The notes under the pieces: model-generated
The model's database searches: none
What the model was told of the DNA's origin: nothing
The model's input: only the letters and a program-made list of their open reading frames with translations
NCBI GenBank assembly: GCA_017848435.1
Contig: JAFEHU010000076.1
Location: 62,001 to 126,000 of the forward strand
Reading direction: 5' to 3'
Source of the DNA: Burkholderiaceae bacterium
GTDB taxonomy: Bacteria > Pseudomonadota > Gammaproteobacteria > Burkholderiales > Burkholderiaceae_C
Length of the DNA stretch: 64,000 nucleotides
Position numbers and translations under genes: made by a program
Part shown: piece by piece, positions 1-11,143 of the stretch
Numbering within the stretch: position 1 is the stretch's first letter
Layout: the number at the start of each line of letters is the position of its first letter

Positions 1-144
1 GGTCACGGCCAGGCCGCTGTACTCCTGCGCCCATTGCCGCTCCAGCATCTTGGGCAGCCGGTAAATCACCACATTCAAGAAGCTGCCCACCAGCAGACCC
101 AGCACCGCCGCCAGCGCGGTGTCCAGCCAGACCAGCGTGCCCAT
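1..144 (-). CDS. pilD: prepilin peptidase PilD, N-terminal fragment
   Basis: Only the first 48 codons are in the window; the gene runs off the left edge. The translation starts [16 protein letters not shown] and continues through [16 protein letters not shown], the first membrane segment and conserved start of A24-family prepilin peptidases, which cleave and N-methylate type IV prepilins in the inner membrane. The cysteine zinc motif and catalytic aspartates would lie beyond the edge and cannot be checked. Its ATG overlaps the pilC stop as ATGA, so the two are translationally coupled in a pilB-pilC-pilD operon. Confidence 0.9.
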   Translation of the reverse strand, partial: MGTLVWLDTALAAVLGLLVGSFLNVVIYRLPKMLERQWAQEYSGLAVT

Positions 145-1361
145 CAGACGACTTGGCCCAGTTTGAAGATCGGCAGGTACATGGAAATCACGATGCCACC
201 GATGACGGTGCCCAGGATCACGATGATGATGGGCTCCATCAGGCTGGACAGGCCGGCCACCATGTCGTCCACCTCGGCCTCGTAAAAGTCAGCGGCCTTG
301 CCGAGCATGTGGTCCAGCGAGCCAGACTCCTCACCAATCGCGCTCATCTGCAACACCATGGACGGGAAGATGTTCGCGTTGGTCATGGCGGCTGTCAGGC
401 TGGTGCCGGTGGACACTTCCTGCTGGATCTTGGACGTGGCCGAGGCGTAGACATGGTTGCCGGAGGCGCCACCCACCGAGTCGAGCGCCTCCACCAGGGG
501 TACACCCGCCGCAAACATGGTGGAGAGTGTGCGGGTCCAGCGTGCGATGCACGACTTGTCGACCAGCTGGCCAAACACCGGCAGTTTCAGCATCAACCGG
601 TCCATGAAGATCTGCACCTTGACGTTGCGCTTCCAGGCCTGCAGGAAAAAGTAGGTGCCACCAAACAGCACGCCGAAGATCAACCACCAGTACTTGACGA
701 AAAACTCGCTCATCGCAATCACCGCCAGCGTCGGCGCGGGCAGGTCGGCGCCGAACGAGGTGAAGACCTCCTTGAAGGCCGGGATCACGAAGATCATGAT
801 CACCGCCACCACCACAAAGGCCACCACCAGCACCGCGATCGGGTACATCAGTGCCGACTTGATCTTGGACTTCAGTGCCTCGGTCTTCTCCATGTACAGC
901 GCCAGCCGGTCCAGCAGCGCGTCCAGGATACCGGCGGCTTCACCGGCTTCGATCAGGTTGCAGTACAGGCTGTCGAAATAAATCGGGAACTTGCGGAACG
1001 CGGCACTCAGCGAGGTGCCGGTTTCCACGTCGGTGCGGATGTCGTTCAGCAACCGGGTGACATTCGGGTTGGGGTTGCCGCGCCCGACGATGTCAAAGGC
1101 CTGCAGCAGTGGCACACCGGCCTTCATCATCGTGGCGAGTTGCCGCGTGAAGATGGCCAGGTCTTTCGGTTTGATGCGCTTGCCGCTGCGCATGCGCCGT
1201 TTCTTGATCTTGCCCGGGAAGACACCCTGGCGCCGCAGCGTGGCCTGGACCTGGTTTTCACCGCCCGCACGTATTTCGCCGCGCACCACCTTGCCGTTGC
1301 GGTCCTTGCCTTCCCATTCGAAGATGTATTCCTTGATGTTCTTGGATGCTGCAGTGGCCAT
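144..1361 (-). CDS. pilC: type IV pilus inner-membrane platform protein PilC
   Basis: A 405-residue GspF/PilC family protein, the membrane platform that couples the PilB motor to pilin polymerisation. Two repeated cytoplasmic T2SSF domains are visible (about residues 70-195 and 270-395), each with the family pattern [14 protein letters not shown] or [14 protein letters not shown]. Hydrophobic segments lie near residues 170-195, 225-245 and 375-400. Length is normal. The start is the ATG 25 bases after the pilB stop, and the stop overlaps the pilD start. No pilin gene is visible here. Confidence 0.95.
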   Translation of the reverse strand: MATAASKNIKEYIFEWEGKDRNGKVVRGEIRAGGENQVQATLRRQGVFPGKIKKRRMRSGKRIKPKDLAIFTRQLATMMKAGVPLLQAFDIVGRGNPNPNVTRLLNDIRTDVETGTSLSAAFRKFPIYFDSLYCNLIEAGEAAGILDALLDRLALYMEKTEALKSKIKSALMYPIAVLVVAFVVVAVIMIFVIPAFKEVFTSFGADLPAPTLAVIAMSEFFVKYWWLIFGVLFGGTYFFLQAWKRNVKVQIFMDRLMLKLPVFGQLVDKSCIARWTRTLSTMFAAGVPLVEALDSVGGASGNHVYASATSKIQQEVSTGTSLTAAMTNANIFPSMVLQMSAIGEESGSLDHMLGKAADFYEAEVDDMVAGLSSLMEPIIIVILGTVIGGIVISMYLPIFKLGQVV

Positions 1362-1386
1362 CGTGGTCTCGGTCGGGCTTGTCTGT

Positions 1387-3123
1387 TTAAACGTTGGTGC
1401 AGTTGATCACTTCTTCGAGTGATGTCAGGCCCAACCGGACCTTCAGCAGACCGGACTGTCGCAGGGTGCGTACGCCCTCGCGCTGCGCCTGCTGGGCGAT
1501 GTCGATGGCGCTGCCATCCCGCAGGATGATCTTCTGGATCTCTTCGGTGACGGGCATCACCTGGTAGATGCCCAGACGGCCCTTGTACCCGTTGTTGCAC
1601 ATGCTGCAGCCAACGGGTTTGTAGGGCGTCCAGGAGCCGTCGAGCTCTTCCGGCTGGAAGCCGGCCTCCACCAGCGCGCTTTCGGGAATGTCGGCCGGCA
1701 GCTTGCAGTTGACGCACAGCCGGCGTGCCAGACGCTGTGCCGTGATCAGCAGCACGCTGGACGCGATGTTGAACGGCGCAATGCCCATGTTGCGCAGCCG
1801 GGTCAGGGTGGACGGTGCGTCGTTGGTGTGCAGCGTGGACATCACCATGTGGCCGGTCTGCGCGGCCTTGATGGAGATGTCGGCCGTCTCCAGGTCCCGG
1901 ATTTCGCCCACCATGATGACATCCGGGTCCTGGCGCAGGAACGACCGCAGCGCGGCCGCAAACGTCAGCCCGGCCTTTTCATTGACGTTGACCTGGTTGA
2001 CGCCGGGGAGGTTGATTTCGGACGGGTCTTCTGCGGTACAGATGTTCACGCCCGGCTTGTTCAACAGGTTCAAACAGGTGTAGAGCGACACCGTCTTGCC
2101 CGAGCCGGTGGGTCCGGTGACCAGCACCATGCCGTACGGGCGTGCAATGGCATCCAGCAGACGGGCTTTTTCGTCGGCCTCGTAGCCCAGTGCGTCAATG
2201 CCCACCTGGGCACTGCTTGGGTCCAGAATCCGGATCACCAGCTTTTCGCCGAACAGCGTGGGCAGTGTGCTGACACGGAAGTCAATCACCCGGTCGGCTC
2301 CGACCTTGAGCTTCATACGCCCATCTTGTGGCAGGCGCTTTTCCGAAATGTCGAGCCGAGAAATCACCTTGATGCGCGACGCCAGCTTGTCCTTGATGGC
2401 CACCGGTGGCGCGGCGATCTCGCGCAGTTCACCGTCAACCCGGAACCGAATCCGGTAGTTGTGTTCGTAGGGCTCGAAGTGCAGGTCGGACGCACGCATG
2501 TTGAAAGCGTCCATCAGCATCTTGTGCAGAAAGCGCACCACTGGCGCGTCGTCCACCTCGTTGTTGGGCAACTGGCTGAGGTCGGGGGCGGCAGCTTCGG
2601 CCTGAATATCGTCGAACTGGAAGTCTTCGCCAATCAGGTTGTTGATGGCTTCTGCGGCCGAGGTGGCGTTGGCGTCCACCATGCGCGACAGCTTGTCGTA
2701 CTCGGCAATCACCCAGTCGACACCAAGCCGGGTCGAGAACTTGATTTTTTCGGCCGCTTCCAGATCGGCCGGATCGGCGGTGGCCACCACCAGGCGGTTG
2801 CCGCGTTTGCTCAACACCACCAGCCGGTAGGCGACGCTGATCTTGGTGTCGATCAGGCCTTGGGGCAACCGTTGTACGTCAATGGCGTCCAGGTCGAGCA
2901 ATGGCGCTGCGAATGCAGCCGACATGGTGTGTGCCAGGTCAAAGGCGGACACGGCGCCGGAGCCGGTCAACTCGGCAATGAAATTGGTTTTGCCGGCAAT
3001 GGCTTTCTGGTAGAGCGCCTCGGCCGTGGGTTGGGAGAGTTTCCCTGCCTCCACCAACGCACGCGCCAGTCCCGGCAAGGCCGATTTGGCAAGGCTACTC
3101 ACAGTCGGGTCAACAACAGACAT
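1387..3123 (-). CDS. pilB: type IV pilus assembly ATPase PilB
   Basis: A 578-residue GspE/PilB family hexameric ATPase that drives pilus extension from the cytoplasmic face. Residues 1 to about 180 form the N-terminal T2SSE domain. The Walker A motif GPTGSGKT is near residue 336, followed by the Walker B-type DPDVIMVGEIRD and the His box TGHMVMSTLHTNDAP. A four-cysteine zinc site (CVNC near 468, CSMC near 503) separates PilB from the retraction ATPase PilT, which lacks it. It is the first gene of the pilBCD run, preceded by the tRNA-Pro region. Confidence 0.95.
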   Translation of the reverse strand: MSVVDPTVSSLAKSALPGLARALVEAGKLSQPTAEALYQKAIAGKTNFIAELTGSGAVSAFDLAHTMSAAFAAPLLDLDAIDVQRLPQGLIDTKISVAYRLVVLSKRGNRLVVATADPADLEAAEKIKFSTRLGVDWVIAEYDKLSRMVDANATSAAEAINNLIGEDFQFDDIQAEAAAPDLSQLPNNEVDDAPVVRFLHKMLMDAFNMRASDLHFEPYEHNYRIRFRVDGELREIAAPPVAIKDKLASRIKVISRLDISEKRLPQDGRMKLKVGADRVIDFRVSTLPTLFGEKLVIRILDPSSAQVGIDALGYEADEKARLLDAIARPYGMVLVTGPTGSGKTVSLYTCLNLLNKPGVNICTAEDPSEINLPGVNQVNVNEKAGLTFAAALRSFLRQDPDVIMVGEIRDLETADISIKAAQTGHMVMSTLHTNDAPSTLTRLRNMGIAPFNIASSVLLITAQRLARRLCVNCKLPADIPESALVEAGFQPEELDGSWTPYKPVGCSMCNNGYKGRLGIYQVMPVTEEIQKIILRDGSAIDIAQQAQREGVRTLRQSGLLKVRLGLTSLEEVINCTNV

Positions 3124-3225
3124 CTTTGCAATTTACCACCAGCGGAGGTGGGCGATGCCCTCGTGACCACTGGGGAAGCGCACCAATAGCACGCTTGTGG
3201 TTTTTTCGCGATGTTGTAGGCGATG

Positions 3226-3302
3226 TGGTCGGGGTGAGAGGATTCGAACCTCCGGCCTCTACGTCCCGAACGTAGCGCTCTACCAGGCTAAGCTACACCC
3301 CG
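3226..3302 (-). tRNA. tRNA-Pro (anticodon CGG)
   Basis: Read on the minus strand, a full cloverleaf is present. The acceptor stem CGGGGTG pairs with CACCCCG, the anticodon stem is CTACG/CGTAG with loop TTCGGGA, and the T-loop is TTCGAAT. The discriminator is A and a 3' CCA is encoded. The anticodon CGG reads CCG, a frequent proline codon in this GC-rich genome. It stands alone between pilB and ispB, and I saw no duplicated 3' end that would mark an integrated element. Confidence 0.97.
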
Positions 3303-3318
3303 TTGCCGGGCGCACCGC

Positions 3319-4299
3319 TCAGGCGCGCCGACGCAGCAAATCTGCGGGTAATTCTAGCAAGGCATCCCGCCAGGGGTTGGCTGGCAGGTGTTCAATCGCG
3401 GCCATCGCGCGCCGGGCTTCGGCGGCCGCGGCGTCGCGTGCGCTGTCGATGGCGCCAGTCTCCCGCACGGCTGTGGCGATGGCCTCCAGCTTGTCGGCGG
3501 CACCGGTTTCAATCGCTTCGCGGATCAACTGGCTTTGGTCGGGTGTGCCGCGCTGCATCGCAATGATGAGCGGCAGTGTGGTTTTGCCTTCGCGCAGGTC
3601 GTCGCCCAGGTTTTTACCCATCTCGGAAGCGTCTCCGGCGTAGTCCAGCACGTCGTCGATCACCTGGAATGCGGTGCCGAGTGCCTGGCCGTATTCGGCG
3701 CAATGGGCTTCCAGTGCGGTATTCCCGGCCAAGACCGCACCGAGTTGCGCGCTGGCCTCGAACAGCTTGGCGGTTTTCGAGCGGATCACCTTCAGGTAGT
3801 TGGCTTCGGTCAGGCTGGCGTCGTGCATGTTCATCAGCTGCAGCACCTCCCCCTCGGCGATCACGTTGGTGGTGTCGGCCAGGATTTGCATGATGCGCAT
3901 TTCGCCTCCCGCCACCATCATCTGGAACGCACGGGAGTACAGAAAGTCGCCCACCAGCACGCTGGCCGGGTTGCCAAACACCTCGTTGGCGGTTGGCCGG
4001 CCACGGCGCAGGCTGGAGTCGTCCACCACATCGTCGTGCAGCAAGGTGGCGGTGTGGATGAATTCCACCACGGCGGCCAGTTCAAAGCGCCGCGGGTTTT
4101 GGTAGCCGAGTGCGCCACAGACCATCAGCAGCAATGCCGGGCGCAGCCGTTTGCCGCCGGCAGAGATGATGTAACGTGCCACCTCGCCGACCAAGGGAAC
4201 GCCTGAGTCGAGCCGTTGCGCAATCACCCGGTCGACCTCAAGCATGTCAGCGGCCACCAGGGCCGTTCGGGCAGAAATCTCGGGGGGTGAGGCGGTCAA
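3319..4299 (-). CDS. ispB: octaprenyl diphosphate synthase (trans-polyprenyl synthase)
   Basis: A 326-residue all-trans polyprenyl diphosphate synthase that makes the long isoprenoid side chain of ubiquinone. The first aspartate-rich motif LLHDDVVDDSSLRRG (near residue 85) and the second DDVLDYAGD (near 212) bind the Mg2+-diphosphates. The lack of bulky residues just before the first motif fits a long-chain product, and IspB is the usual form in this group. It is divergent from rplU, the normal proteobacterial arrangement. The gene ubiE and other quinone genes lie further along the window. Confidence 0.93.
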   Translation of the reverse strand: MTASPPEISARTALVAADMLEVDRVIAQRLDSGVPLVGEVARYIISAGGKRLRPALLLMVCGALGYQNPRRFELAAVVEFIHTATLLHDDVVDDSSLRRGRPTANEVFGNPASVLVGDFLYSRAFQMMVAGGEMRIMQILADTTNVIAEGEVLQLMNMHDASLTEANYLKVIRSKTAKLFEASAQLGAVLAGNTALEAHCAEYGQALGTAFQVIDDVLDYAGDASEMGKNLGDDLREGKTTLPLIIAMQRGTPDQSQLIREAIETGAADKLEAIATAVRETGAIDSARDAAAAEARRAMAAIEHLPANPWRDALLELPADLLRRRA

Positions 4300-4325
4300 G
4301 ATGTGGGTCCGGGAACAGTGCCCAG

Positions 4326-4356
4326 ATTATAGGGAGGGTGGCCACCCTTGTGTCAG
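4326..4356 (-). promoter_or_regulatory. putative ispB promoter
   Basis: On the minus strand, CTGACA (4356-4351) and a perfect TATAAT (4331-4326) are 19 bases apart, about 27 bases before the ispB start. The spacing is longer than the ideal 17, so the -35 assignment is tentative; the -10 is convincing. Confidence 0.5.
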
Positions 4357-4391
4357 GGTGCCTTGCAGGGGCTGGTCGCGCGTGAAGTGCG

Positions 4392-4400
4392 TGCTATAAT
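4392..4400 (+). promoter_or_regulatory. rplU-rpmA promoter, extended -10
   Basis: TGCTATAAT is a perfect -10 hexamer (4395-4400) with an upstream TG extension. No good -35 is seen at 17 bases (CTGGTC at 4372-4377), which is consistent with an extended -10 promoter. It lies 48 bases before the rplU ATG and back to back with the ispB promoter. Confidence 0.65.
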
Positions 4401-4448
4401 CCAAGGCTCTGGAAAAATAGGTTTTCAGAGCTTCTCTCAGAGGTCATT

Positions 4449-4760
4449 ATGTACGCGGTCATAAAAACCGGTGGCAAACAGTATCGTGTTGCCACTGGCG
4501 AAAAAATTAAAGTAGAACAGATTGCTGCGGATGTAGGCCAGGAGATTGTGCTTGACCAGGTTCTGGCTGTCGGTAACGGCGCTGAAATCAAGGTTGGCAC
4601 GCCCCTGGTGTCCGGCGCAACGGTGACAGTCACTGTCATTTCGCATGGCAAGCACGACAAAGTGCGCATTTTCAAAATGCGCCGTCGCAAGCACTATCAA
4701 AAACGGCAAGGGCATCGCCAGCAGTTCACCGAACTGCAAATCGGCGCCATCGCTGGTTAA
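4449..4760 (+). CDS. rplU: 50S ribosomal protein L21
   Basis: A 103-residue L21, a full-length small-type bL21. It starts [20 protein letters not shown] and has the C-terminal signature [20 protein letters not shown]. It binds 23S rRNA domain V and L20. It is first in the rplU-rpmA-obgE set, driven by the extended -10 promoter just upstream. The start is the ATG giving the invariant [13 protein letters not shown]-terminus. Confidence 0.98.
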   Translation: MYAVIKTGGKQYRVATGEKIKVEQIAADVGQEIVLDQVLAVGNGAEIKVGTPLVSGATVTVTVISHGKHDKVRIFKMRRRKHYQKRQGHRQQFTELQIGAIAG

Positions 4761-4781
4761 TCCGGCTCAGGAGCACAGGTC

Positions 4782-5039
4782 ATGGCACAGAAAAAAGGCG
4801 GCGGCTCTACGCGAAACGGGCGCGATTCCAAGCCCAAAATGCTCGGTGTGAAGGCTTTTGGCGGTGAGTTGATCACGGCCGGCGCCATCATCGTGCGCCA
4901 GCGCGGCACCAAGTTCCATCCCGGCGTGAACGTCGGCGTGGGCAAAGACCACACCCTGTTTGCCTTGGTGGACGGCCACGTGTCGTTCGCTGTCAAGGGC
5001 GCGCTGAACAAGCACATGGTGAACATCACGCCGGCCTGA
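4782..5039 (+). CDS. rpmA: 50S ribosomal protein L27
   Basis: An 85-residue bL27 starting [20 protein letters not shown]. The N-terminal tail reaches the peptidyl transferase centre. It has no cleavable N-terminal extension of the Firmicutes type. It follows rplU after 21 bases and is closed by a strong intrinsic terminator at 5077-5098, which separates it from obgE. Confidence 0.98.
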   Translation: MAQKKGGGSTRNGRDSKPKMLGVKAFGGELITAGAIIVRQRGTKFHPGVNVGVGKDHTLFALVDGHVSFAVKGALNKHMVNITPA

Positions 5040-5076
5040 ATCTGCTGATTCTCCCGCTGTTTTGTTCAGGTCAAAG

Positions 5077-5098
5077 GCCCCGCTTGTCGGGGCTTTTT
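5077..5098 (+). terminator. intrinsic terminator after rpmA
   Basis: The stem GCCCCG (5077-5082) pairs with CGGGGC (5088-5093) across a CTTGT loop and is followed by TTTTT. It should end most rplU-rpmA transcripts before obgE. Confidence 0.9.
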
Positions 5099-5107
5099 CG
5101 TTTATAA

Positions 5108-6217
<1,110 letters not shown>

Positions 6218-6230
6218 ACCGCCTCGGTTT

Positions 6231-6293
6231 GCTACAAAATATATAGCTAAAGTGACAGGAAGTACCTGGGCTGAGACCGCATATGACTGAAAA
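6231..6293 (+). repeat. degraded copy of the dispersed hairpin-tail repeat
   Basis: A GCTA...TAGC hairpin (6231-6247) is followed by AAAGTGACAGG and GGGCTGAGACC, matching the repeat pattern seen at 13542 and elsewhere with many changes. The tail would run into the first codons of proB (ATGACTGAAAAA against the repeat end GGCTTGAAAA). It is a weaker match than the seven clear copies. Confidence 0.45.
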
Positions 6294-7422
6294 AACAGGC
6301 GCTGACGTGCTGCGCAATGCCAAACGCATCGTGGTCAAGGTGGGTTCCAGCCTGGTGACCAACGAAGGCCGTGGGCTGGACGAGACCGCGATTGGCGAAT
6401 GGAGCCGCCAGCTGGCAGCGCTGGTCAAAGGCCAGCGCGAGGTGGTGATGGTGTCCAGTGGCGCGATTGCCGAGGGCATGAAACGCCTGGGCTGGGCCAC
6501 GCGGCCACACGAGCTGAACGAACTGCAGGCGGCCGCAGCCGTCGGCCAGATGGGCCTGGCCCAGATGTACGAGACCAAGCTGCGCGAGAACGGCCTGGGC
6601 AGCGCGCAGGTGCTGCTGACCCATGCCGACCTGGCCGACCGCGAACGCTACCTCAATGCCCGTTCCACCTTGTTGACCTTGCTGCGCCTCGGCGTGGTGC
6701 CGGTCATCAACGAGAACGACACGGTGGTCAACGACGAGATCAAGTTCGGCGACAACGACACGCTGGGTGCACTGGTCGCCAACCTGATCGAGGCCGACGC
6801 GCTGGTGATCCTGACCGACCAGAAGGGCCTCTACACCGCCGACCCACGCAAAGACCCGGCCGCCCAGTTTGTGCACGTGGCCAAGGCCGGTGACCTCGCG
6901 CTGGAAGCAATGGCCGGTGGCGCGGGCTCCAGCCTGGGCAAGGGCGGCATGATCACCAAAATCCTGGCCGCGAAGCGGGCCGCTGGTTCTGGTGCCTCCA
7001 CCGTGATCGCCTGGGGGCGCGAGCCCGACGTGCTGATCCGTCTCGGGGCGGGCGAAGCCATTGGCACCTTGCTGGTGGCCCAGACGCAGAAGAACCAGGC
7101 CCGCAAACAGTGGATTGCCGACCACCTGCAGCTGCGTGGCGCGGTCTTGGTGGACGAGGGCGCGGCCAGCCAACTGTGTGGTGGCGGCAAAAGCCTGCTG
7201 CCCATTGGCATGACGGCCGTGGAAGGCGAGTTCTCCCGGGGGGATGTGATCGCCATACGCGACACATCCGGCGCCGAAATCGCCCGCGGGCTGGCCAACT
7301 ACGCCAGTTCGGAAGCGCGGCTGATTTGCCGCAAACCGTCCACCGAATTCGAGCGCCTGCTGGGTTACACGGCCGAGCCGGAGATGGTCCACCGGACCAA
7401 CCTGGTGCTGACCCGGGGTTGA
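6283..7422 (+). CDS. proB: glutamate 5-kinase
   Basis: A 379-residue ProB that phosphorylates L-glutamate in the first step of proline synthesis. The amino-acid kinase domain covers about residues 1-265, with [11 protein letters not shown] at the N-terminus, [14 protein letters not shown], and the substrate motif [19 protein letters not shown]-terminal PUA domain (about 285-370) matches the E. coli-type enzyme, which is feedback-inhibited by proline. No good Shine-Dalgarno sequence precedes the ATG, and the start region overlaps a degraded repeat. proA is not in the window. Confidence 0.95.
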   Translation: MTEKTGADVLRNAKRIVVKVGSSLVTNEGRGLDETAIGEWSRQLAALVKGQREVVMVSSGAIAEGMKRLGWATRPHELNELQAAAAVGQMGLAQMYETKLRENGLGSAQVLLTHADLADRERYLNARSTLLTLLRLGVVPVINENDTVVNDEIKFGDNDTLGALVANLIEADALVILTDQKGLYTADPRKDPAAQFVHVAKAGDLALEAMAGGAGSSLGKGGMITKILAAKRAAGSGASTVIAWGREPDVLIRLGAGEAIGTLLVAQTQKNQARKQWIADHLQLRGAVLVDEGAASQLCGGGKSLLPIGMTAVEGEFSRGDVIAIRDTSGAEIARGLANYASSEARLICRKPSTEFERLLGYTAEPEMVHRTNLVLTRG

Positions 7423-7443
7423 GCGCGCCTGCTGGGGCGCTGC

Positions 7444-7974
7444 TCAGTTGACGATGTTCTGTCCGTGGCTGCGCAGGGCGCGCACGATGTTGGTCACCGA
7501 CGACGCAGGCGCCGCACCGGTGCACACGCCCTGGGTGGCCAGTCGCAGCGAGTGGTTTGACGGCGCGCTGCCGTACAAGGACCGCCACTCCGGCGTTTGC
7601 ACCGCATTCCAGCCGCTCGACGGGTTGTGCCGGGCATAGGTCTTGACCTGTGCCGACGCGCAGCGGATGCCTTCGTACATCGCATTCACCGTGCCGCTCG
7701 GGCTGGTCGCCACCACCACGTAGCGCACCACACCGTCTTTGCCAATCTGCAGCGTGGCCGGGTCGACGCCAAAAGTCAGCGGGGAATTGACCGGGCCATC
7801 GAACGGCACCAGGGCAGACTGGTTGAACGTGGGTGGGGGCGGCGCTGTGCCTTCTTGCCAGTCGGCGTCGCCAAACAGCAGCTGTGCCGACGCACTGCTG
7901 GCCAAAGCCAGCAGTGCCAGGACAGCGGGCCACTGGCCACAACGGCGGGCGCGGCCCAGATCAGAGGCTTGCAT
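7444..7974 (-). CDS. CNP1-like family protein, exported
   Basis: A 176-residue protein with an N-terminal signal segment ([16 protein letters not shown], cleavage near residue 31), then a domain I assign to the CNP1-like family from the [16 protein letters not shown] pattern and tryptophan-containing segments. The family is found mainly in betaproteobacteria and its function is not known. The start overlaps the end of rppH by 14 bases on the same strand, so the two are co-transcribed. It converges on proB with 21 bases between stops. Confidence 0.75.
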   Translation of the reverse strand: MQASDLGRARRCGQWPAVLALLALASSASAQLLFGDADWQEGTAPPPPTFNQSALVPFDGPVNSPLTFGVDPATLQIGKDGVVRYVVVATSPSGTVNAMYEGIRCASAQVKTYARHNPSSGWNAVQTPEWRSLYGSAPSNHSLRLATQGVCTGAAPASSVTNIVRALRSHGQNIVN

Positions 7975-8608
7975 TCTTGGCTTCTACTGTTTCAGATTCA
8001 AGGTTGGTGTGGGGGTCGGGCTCGAAGGTGGCCCCGGGCGGCAGCTCAAACCCTGCGCCGGGCATGGGGTCGTGGTCACCCAATTCCTGACCACGCTGCC
8101 GCAGGCCACTGCGGAGGTAGCGGTTGCGGTGCTCTTGCCGTGGCAGAAAGCGGGAGAGTTCTGTCAGTGCCAGTTCGTACACGCCGCGCTTGAAATCCAC
8201 CACCACGTCCAGCGGGACCCAGTAGTCGTTCCAGCGCCAGGCGTCGAACTCGGGGTGGTTGGTGGCGCGCAGGTTCAAATCCCAGTCGTGACCGACCAGT
8301 TGCAGCAGGAACCAGATTTGCTTCTGGCCCTTGTAATGTCCGCGCGCGTCGCGGCGGATGTACCGGTCTGGCACCTCGTAGCGCAACCAGTCCCGGGTGC
8401 GGGCAACAATCCGAACATGCTCCGGCAACAGCCCCACTTCCTCCTGCAATTCACGGAACATGGCCTGCTCGGGATTTTCACCCCGGTCAATGCCACCTTG
8501 CGGAAACTGCCAGGAATGGGTGCGGATGCGCTTGCCCCAAAACACCTGGTTCTTCTGGTTGAGCAGGATGATGCCGACGTTCGGCCTAAAGCCGTCCCGG
8601 TCAAGCAT
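7961..8608 (-). CDS. rppH: RNA pyrophosphohydrolase RppH
   Basis: A 215-residue Nudix hydrolase that removes 5' pyrophosphate from mRNA and so opens RNase E decay. The Nudix box [20 protein letters not shown] lies at about residues 38-57 and is followed by VGL. The start [15 protein letters not shown] matches RppH. A TTG two codons upstream is possible, but the ATG is preferred. The C-terminal tail of about 50 residues after the fold is longer than in E. coli. It is divergent from proS. Confidence 0.93.
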   Translation of the reverse strand: MLDRDGFRPNVGIILLNQKNQVFWGKRIRTHSWQFPQGGIDRGENPEQAMFRELQEEVGLLPEHVRIVARTRDWLRYEVPDRYIRRDARGHYKGQKQIWFLLQLVGHDWDLNLRATNHPEFDAWRWNDYWVPLDVVVDFKRGVYELALTELSRFLPRQEHRNRYLRSGLRQRGQELGDHDPMPGAGFELPPGATFEPDPHTNLESETVEAKNASL

Positions 8609-8713
8609 AATCAAACCCCAATTTTTAAACTGTAACTATTATGCACGGCGCCCCGCGTCCGGCAAGGGTTTGCAGCTGCCTATACCCCCCTTTTTGCCGC
8701 CCCCATACCGCCA

Positions 8714-10471
8714 ATGAAAGCCTCCCAATTTTTCATTTCCACGCTCAAGGAAGCGCCTGCCGACGCCGAGGTGGTCAGCCACAAACTCATGACGCGTGCC
8801 GGTCTGATCAAGAAGCTCGGCGCGGGCATCTACAACTACATGCCGATGGGCCTGCGGGTGATCCGCAAGGTGGAGGCCATCGTCCGTGAAGAGATGAACC
8901 GTGCCGGCGCGGTGGAACTGACGATGCCGGTGGTCCAGCCTGCCGAGCTGTGGCAGGAAACCGGGCGTTTTGGCAAGATGGGCCCCGAGCTGCTGCGCAT
9001 CAAGGACCGGCACGACCGCGACTACGTGGTGCAGCCGACCAGCGAAGAGGTGATTACCGACATCGCCCGGCAGGAGCTGCGCAGCTACAAACAGCTGCCC
9101 AAGAACTTCTACCAGATCCAGACCAAGTTCCGTGACGAACGCCGCCCGCGTTTTGGCCTGATGCGGGGCCGAGAGTTCACGATGAAAGACGCCTACAGCT
9201 TTGACCGCGACATGGCGAGCGCCAAGGCCAGCTACCAGGTGATGGCGCAGGCCTACCGCCGCATCTTTGACCGCTTCGGCCTGACCTACCGCGCGGTGGC
9301 CGCCGACAGCGGCGCCATCGGCGGCGACCTGAGCGAAGAGTTCCAGGTGATCGCCGCCACCGGCGAAGACGCCATCGTCTACTGCCCCACCAGCGACTAC
9401 GCTGCGAACATGGAGAAGGCCGAGGCGTTGGCGCCCGCGAGCCCACGCCCTGCGGCCCGCCAGGCCTTGACCCAGGTGCCTACGCCGGGCAAAAGTACCT
9501 GCGAGGACGTGGCCACGCTGTTGGGCGTGCCACTGGCCACCACGGTCAAGTCGCTGGTGCTGGCCACCGACGAGACCAACGAGGCCGGCGCGGTGGTGAA
9601 AAGCCAGGTCTGGCTGCTGCTGCTGCGTGGCGACCACGAGATGAACGAGGTCAAGGTCGGCAAGGTGCCGGGGCTGAATGCGGGCTTCCGTTTTGCCACA
9701 CTTGCCGAGATTGAAGACCATTTTGGTTGCAAACCGGGCTATCTTGGCCCCATTGGCCTGCAAAATCCCGTCAAAGTGGTGGCTGACCGTGAAGTGGCCG
9801 TGCTGGCCGACTGGGTGTGTGGCGCCAACCAGCCCGACTTTCACACCACCGGCGCCAACTGGGGCCGCGACCTGCCCGAGCCCGATCTGGTGGCCGACAT
9901 CCGCAACGTGGTTGCCGGAGACGCATCACCCGACGGCCTGGGCACGCTGGCGATTGAGCGCGGCATCGAGGTCGGCCATGTGTTCTACCTTGGCACCAAG
10001 TACAGCCAGGCGATGAACGCCACCTTCCTCGACGTGAACGGCAAGCCGCAGTTCCTGGAAATGGGCTGCTATGGCATTGGCATCACCCGTTTGCCGGCCG
10101 CCGCCATTGAGCAGAACCACGACGAGCGCGGCATCATCTGGCCCGACGCGCTGGCGCCGTTCACCGTGGTGTTGTGCCCCATCGTCAGTGGCAAGGGGCT
10201 GGACGGCAGCCCCGAGGTCAAGCTGGCGGTGGAAACGCTGTACCAGCAGTTGCTGGCCGACGGCGTGGACGTGCTGCTGGACGACCGGGGCGAGCGTCCC
10301 GGCGCGATGTTTGCCGACTGGGAGCTGATTGGCGTGCCGCACCGGGTGGTGATGGGCGACCGCGGCCTGAAAGACGGCGTGGTGGAGTACCAGCACCGGC
10401 GCGATGCGGCGGCGACCAAGGTGCCGGCGGCCGACATTGCCAGTTTCCTCCGGGAGCGGCTGGGCCGGTGA
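8714..10471 (+). CDS. proS: prolyl-tRNA synthetase, bacterial type with editing insert
   Basis: A 585-residue class II synthetase that charges tRNA-Pro. Motif 2 lies in [19 protein letters not shown]. The INS domain that deacylates Ala-tRNA-Pro sits between motifs 2 and 3 at roughly residues 225-390. The C-terminal anticodon domain ends RERLGR. Length is typical of the E. coli-like long form. A tRNA-Pro (3226-3302) and a YbaK-type Cys-tRNA-Pro deacylase (58025) are in the same window. The stop overlaps the next gene's GTG start. Confidence 0.97.
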   Translation: MKASQFFISTLKEAPADAEVVSHKLMTRAGLIKKLGAGIYNYMPMGLRVIRKVEAIVREEMNRAGAVELTMPVVQPAELWQETGRFGKMGPELLRIKDRHDRDYVVQPTSEEVITDIARQELRSYKQLPKNFYQIQTKFRDERRPRFGLMRGREFTMKDAYSFDRDMASAKASYQVMAQAYRRIFDRFGLTYRAVAADSGAIGGDLSEEFQVIAATGEDAIVYCPTSDYAANMEKAEALAPASPRPAARQALTQVPTPGKSTCEDVATLLGVPLATTVKSLVLATDETNEAGAVVKSQVWLLLLRGDHEMNEVKVGKVPGLNAGFRFATLAEIEDHFGCKPGYLGPIGLQNPVKVVADREVAVLADWVCGANQPDFHTTGANWGRDLPEPDLVADIRNVVAGDASPDGLGTLAIERGIEVGHVFYLGTKYSQAMNATFLDVNGKPQFLEMGCYGIGITRLPAAAIEQNHDERGIIWPDALAPFTVVLCPIVSGKGLDGSPEVKLAVETLYQQLLADGVDVLLDDRGERPGAMFADWELIGVPHRVVMGDRGLKDGVVEYQHRRDAAATKVPAADIASFLRERLGR

Positions 10472-11130
10472 AGCCGCAGGGCAGGCCAGCGCCGTGTGCT
10501 GGGCTGAGCCGGCGGCAGCTGGTGGGGGCGTTTGCGGTCGGGCCGCTGGCGGGCCTGTCGGCGCTGTGCCATGCTGGTGCACAGGTAGAAGAACCTTTGA
10601 TCGATTCGGTGCGCGGTGCGCTCAGTTCGGCGATTGCCAACCGGGCGCCGCCGGTGCCTGAATTCGCCAACACCGAAGATCGCCTGTTCTACCTGCGTTG
10701 GCTGGGCACCCAGAGTGGCCGGCTGCTGCGCCGCAAGGCCGACCTGCAGGAACGCATGGAATTTTTGCAAACTGTTTGGTACGAAAGCCGCCGCGCCGGG
10801 CTGGACGTGGCTTTGGTGCTGGGGCTGATCCAGGTGGAAAGCGGCTTCCGCAAATTCGCCATCAGCGTTGCGGGCGCGCGGGGCTACATGCAGGTGATGC
10901 CGTTCTGGACCCGGGTGATTGGCGACGGCGACCCAACGCGTTTGTTCCACATGCAGACCAACCTGCGCTTTGGCTGCGTGATCCTGCGCCACTACATCGA
11001 ACGCGAGCGCGGTGACCTGTTCATGGGCCTGGGCCGCTACAACGGCAGCCGGGGCCAAGCGCAGTACCCGGACGCGGTGTTTGCCGCCAAGCGGCAGTGG
11101 GAATTCCAGCCGCCGGTTCAGCCGGGCTGA
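10468..11130 (+). CDS. lytic transglycosylase, SLT family
   Basis: A 220-residue exported protein with a C-terminal transglycosylase SLT domain (about residues 105-215). The catalytic glutamate is in [12 protein letters not shown], followed by GYMQVMPFW and the GRYNGSRG segment. It should cleave peptidoglycan with formation of 1,6-anhydro ends. The N-terminus [20 protein letters not shown] looks like a twin-arginine signal. The GTG start overlaps the proS stop as GTGA, giving translational coupling; the first ATGs come much later, inside the domain. Confidence 0.85.
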   Translation: MKPQGRPAPCAGLSRRQLVGAFAVGPLAGLSALCHAGAQVEEPLIDSVRGALSSAIANRAPPVPEFANTEDRLFYLRWLGTQSGRLLRRKADLQERMEFLQTVWYESRRAGLDVALVLGLIQVESGFRKFAISVAGARGYMQVMPFWTRVIGDGDPTRLFHMQTNLRFGCVILRHYIERERGDLFMGLGRYNGSRGQAQYPDAVFAAKRQWEFQPPVQPG

Positions 11131-11143
11131 ACCGGCCTGGCCA

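Noticed and set aside
3197-3643. 148-codon frame beginning near GERIRTSGL
   Set aside because: This is a translated tRNA-Pro gene followed by ispB antisense, a known false gene type.
7424-7447. Bidirectional terminator between proB and the CNP1-like gene
   Set aside because: GAGCGCGCC/GGCGC-T-GCTC can pair imperfectly but has no T-run on either strand.
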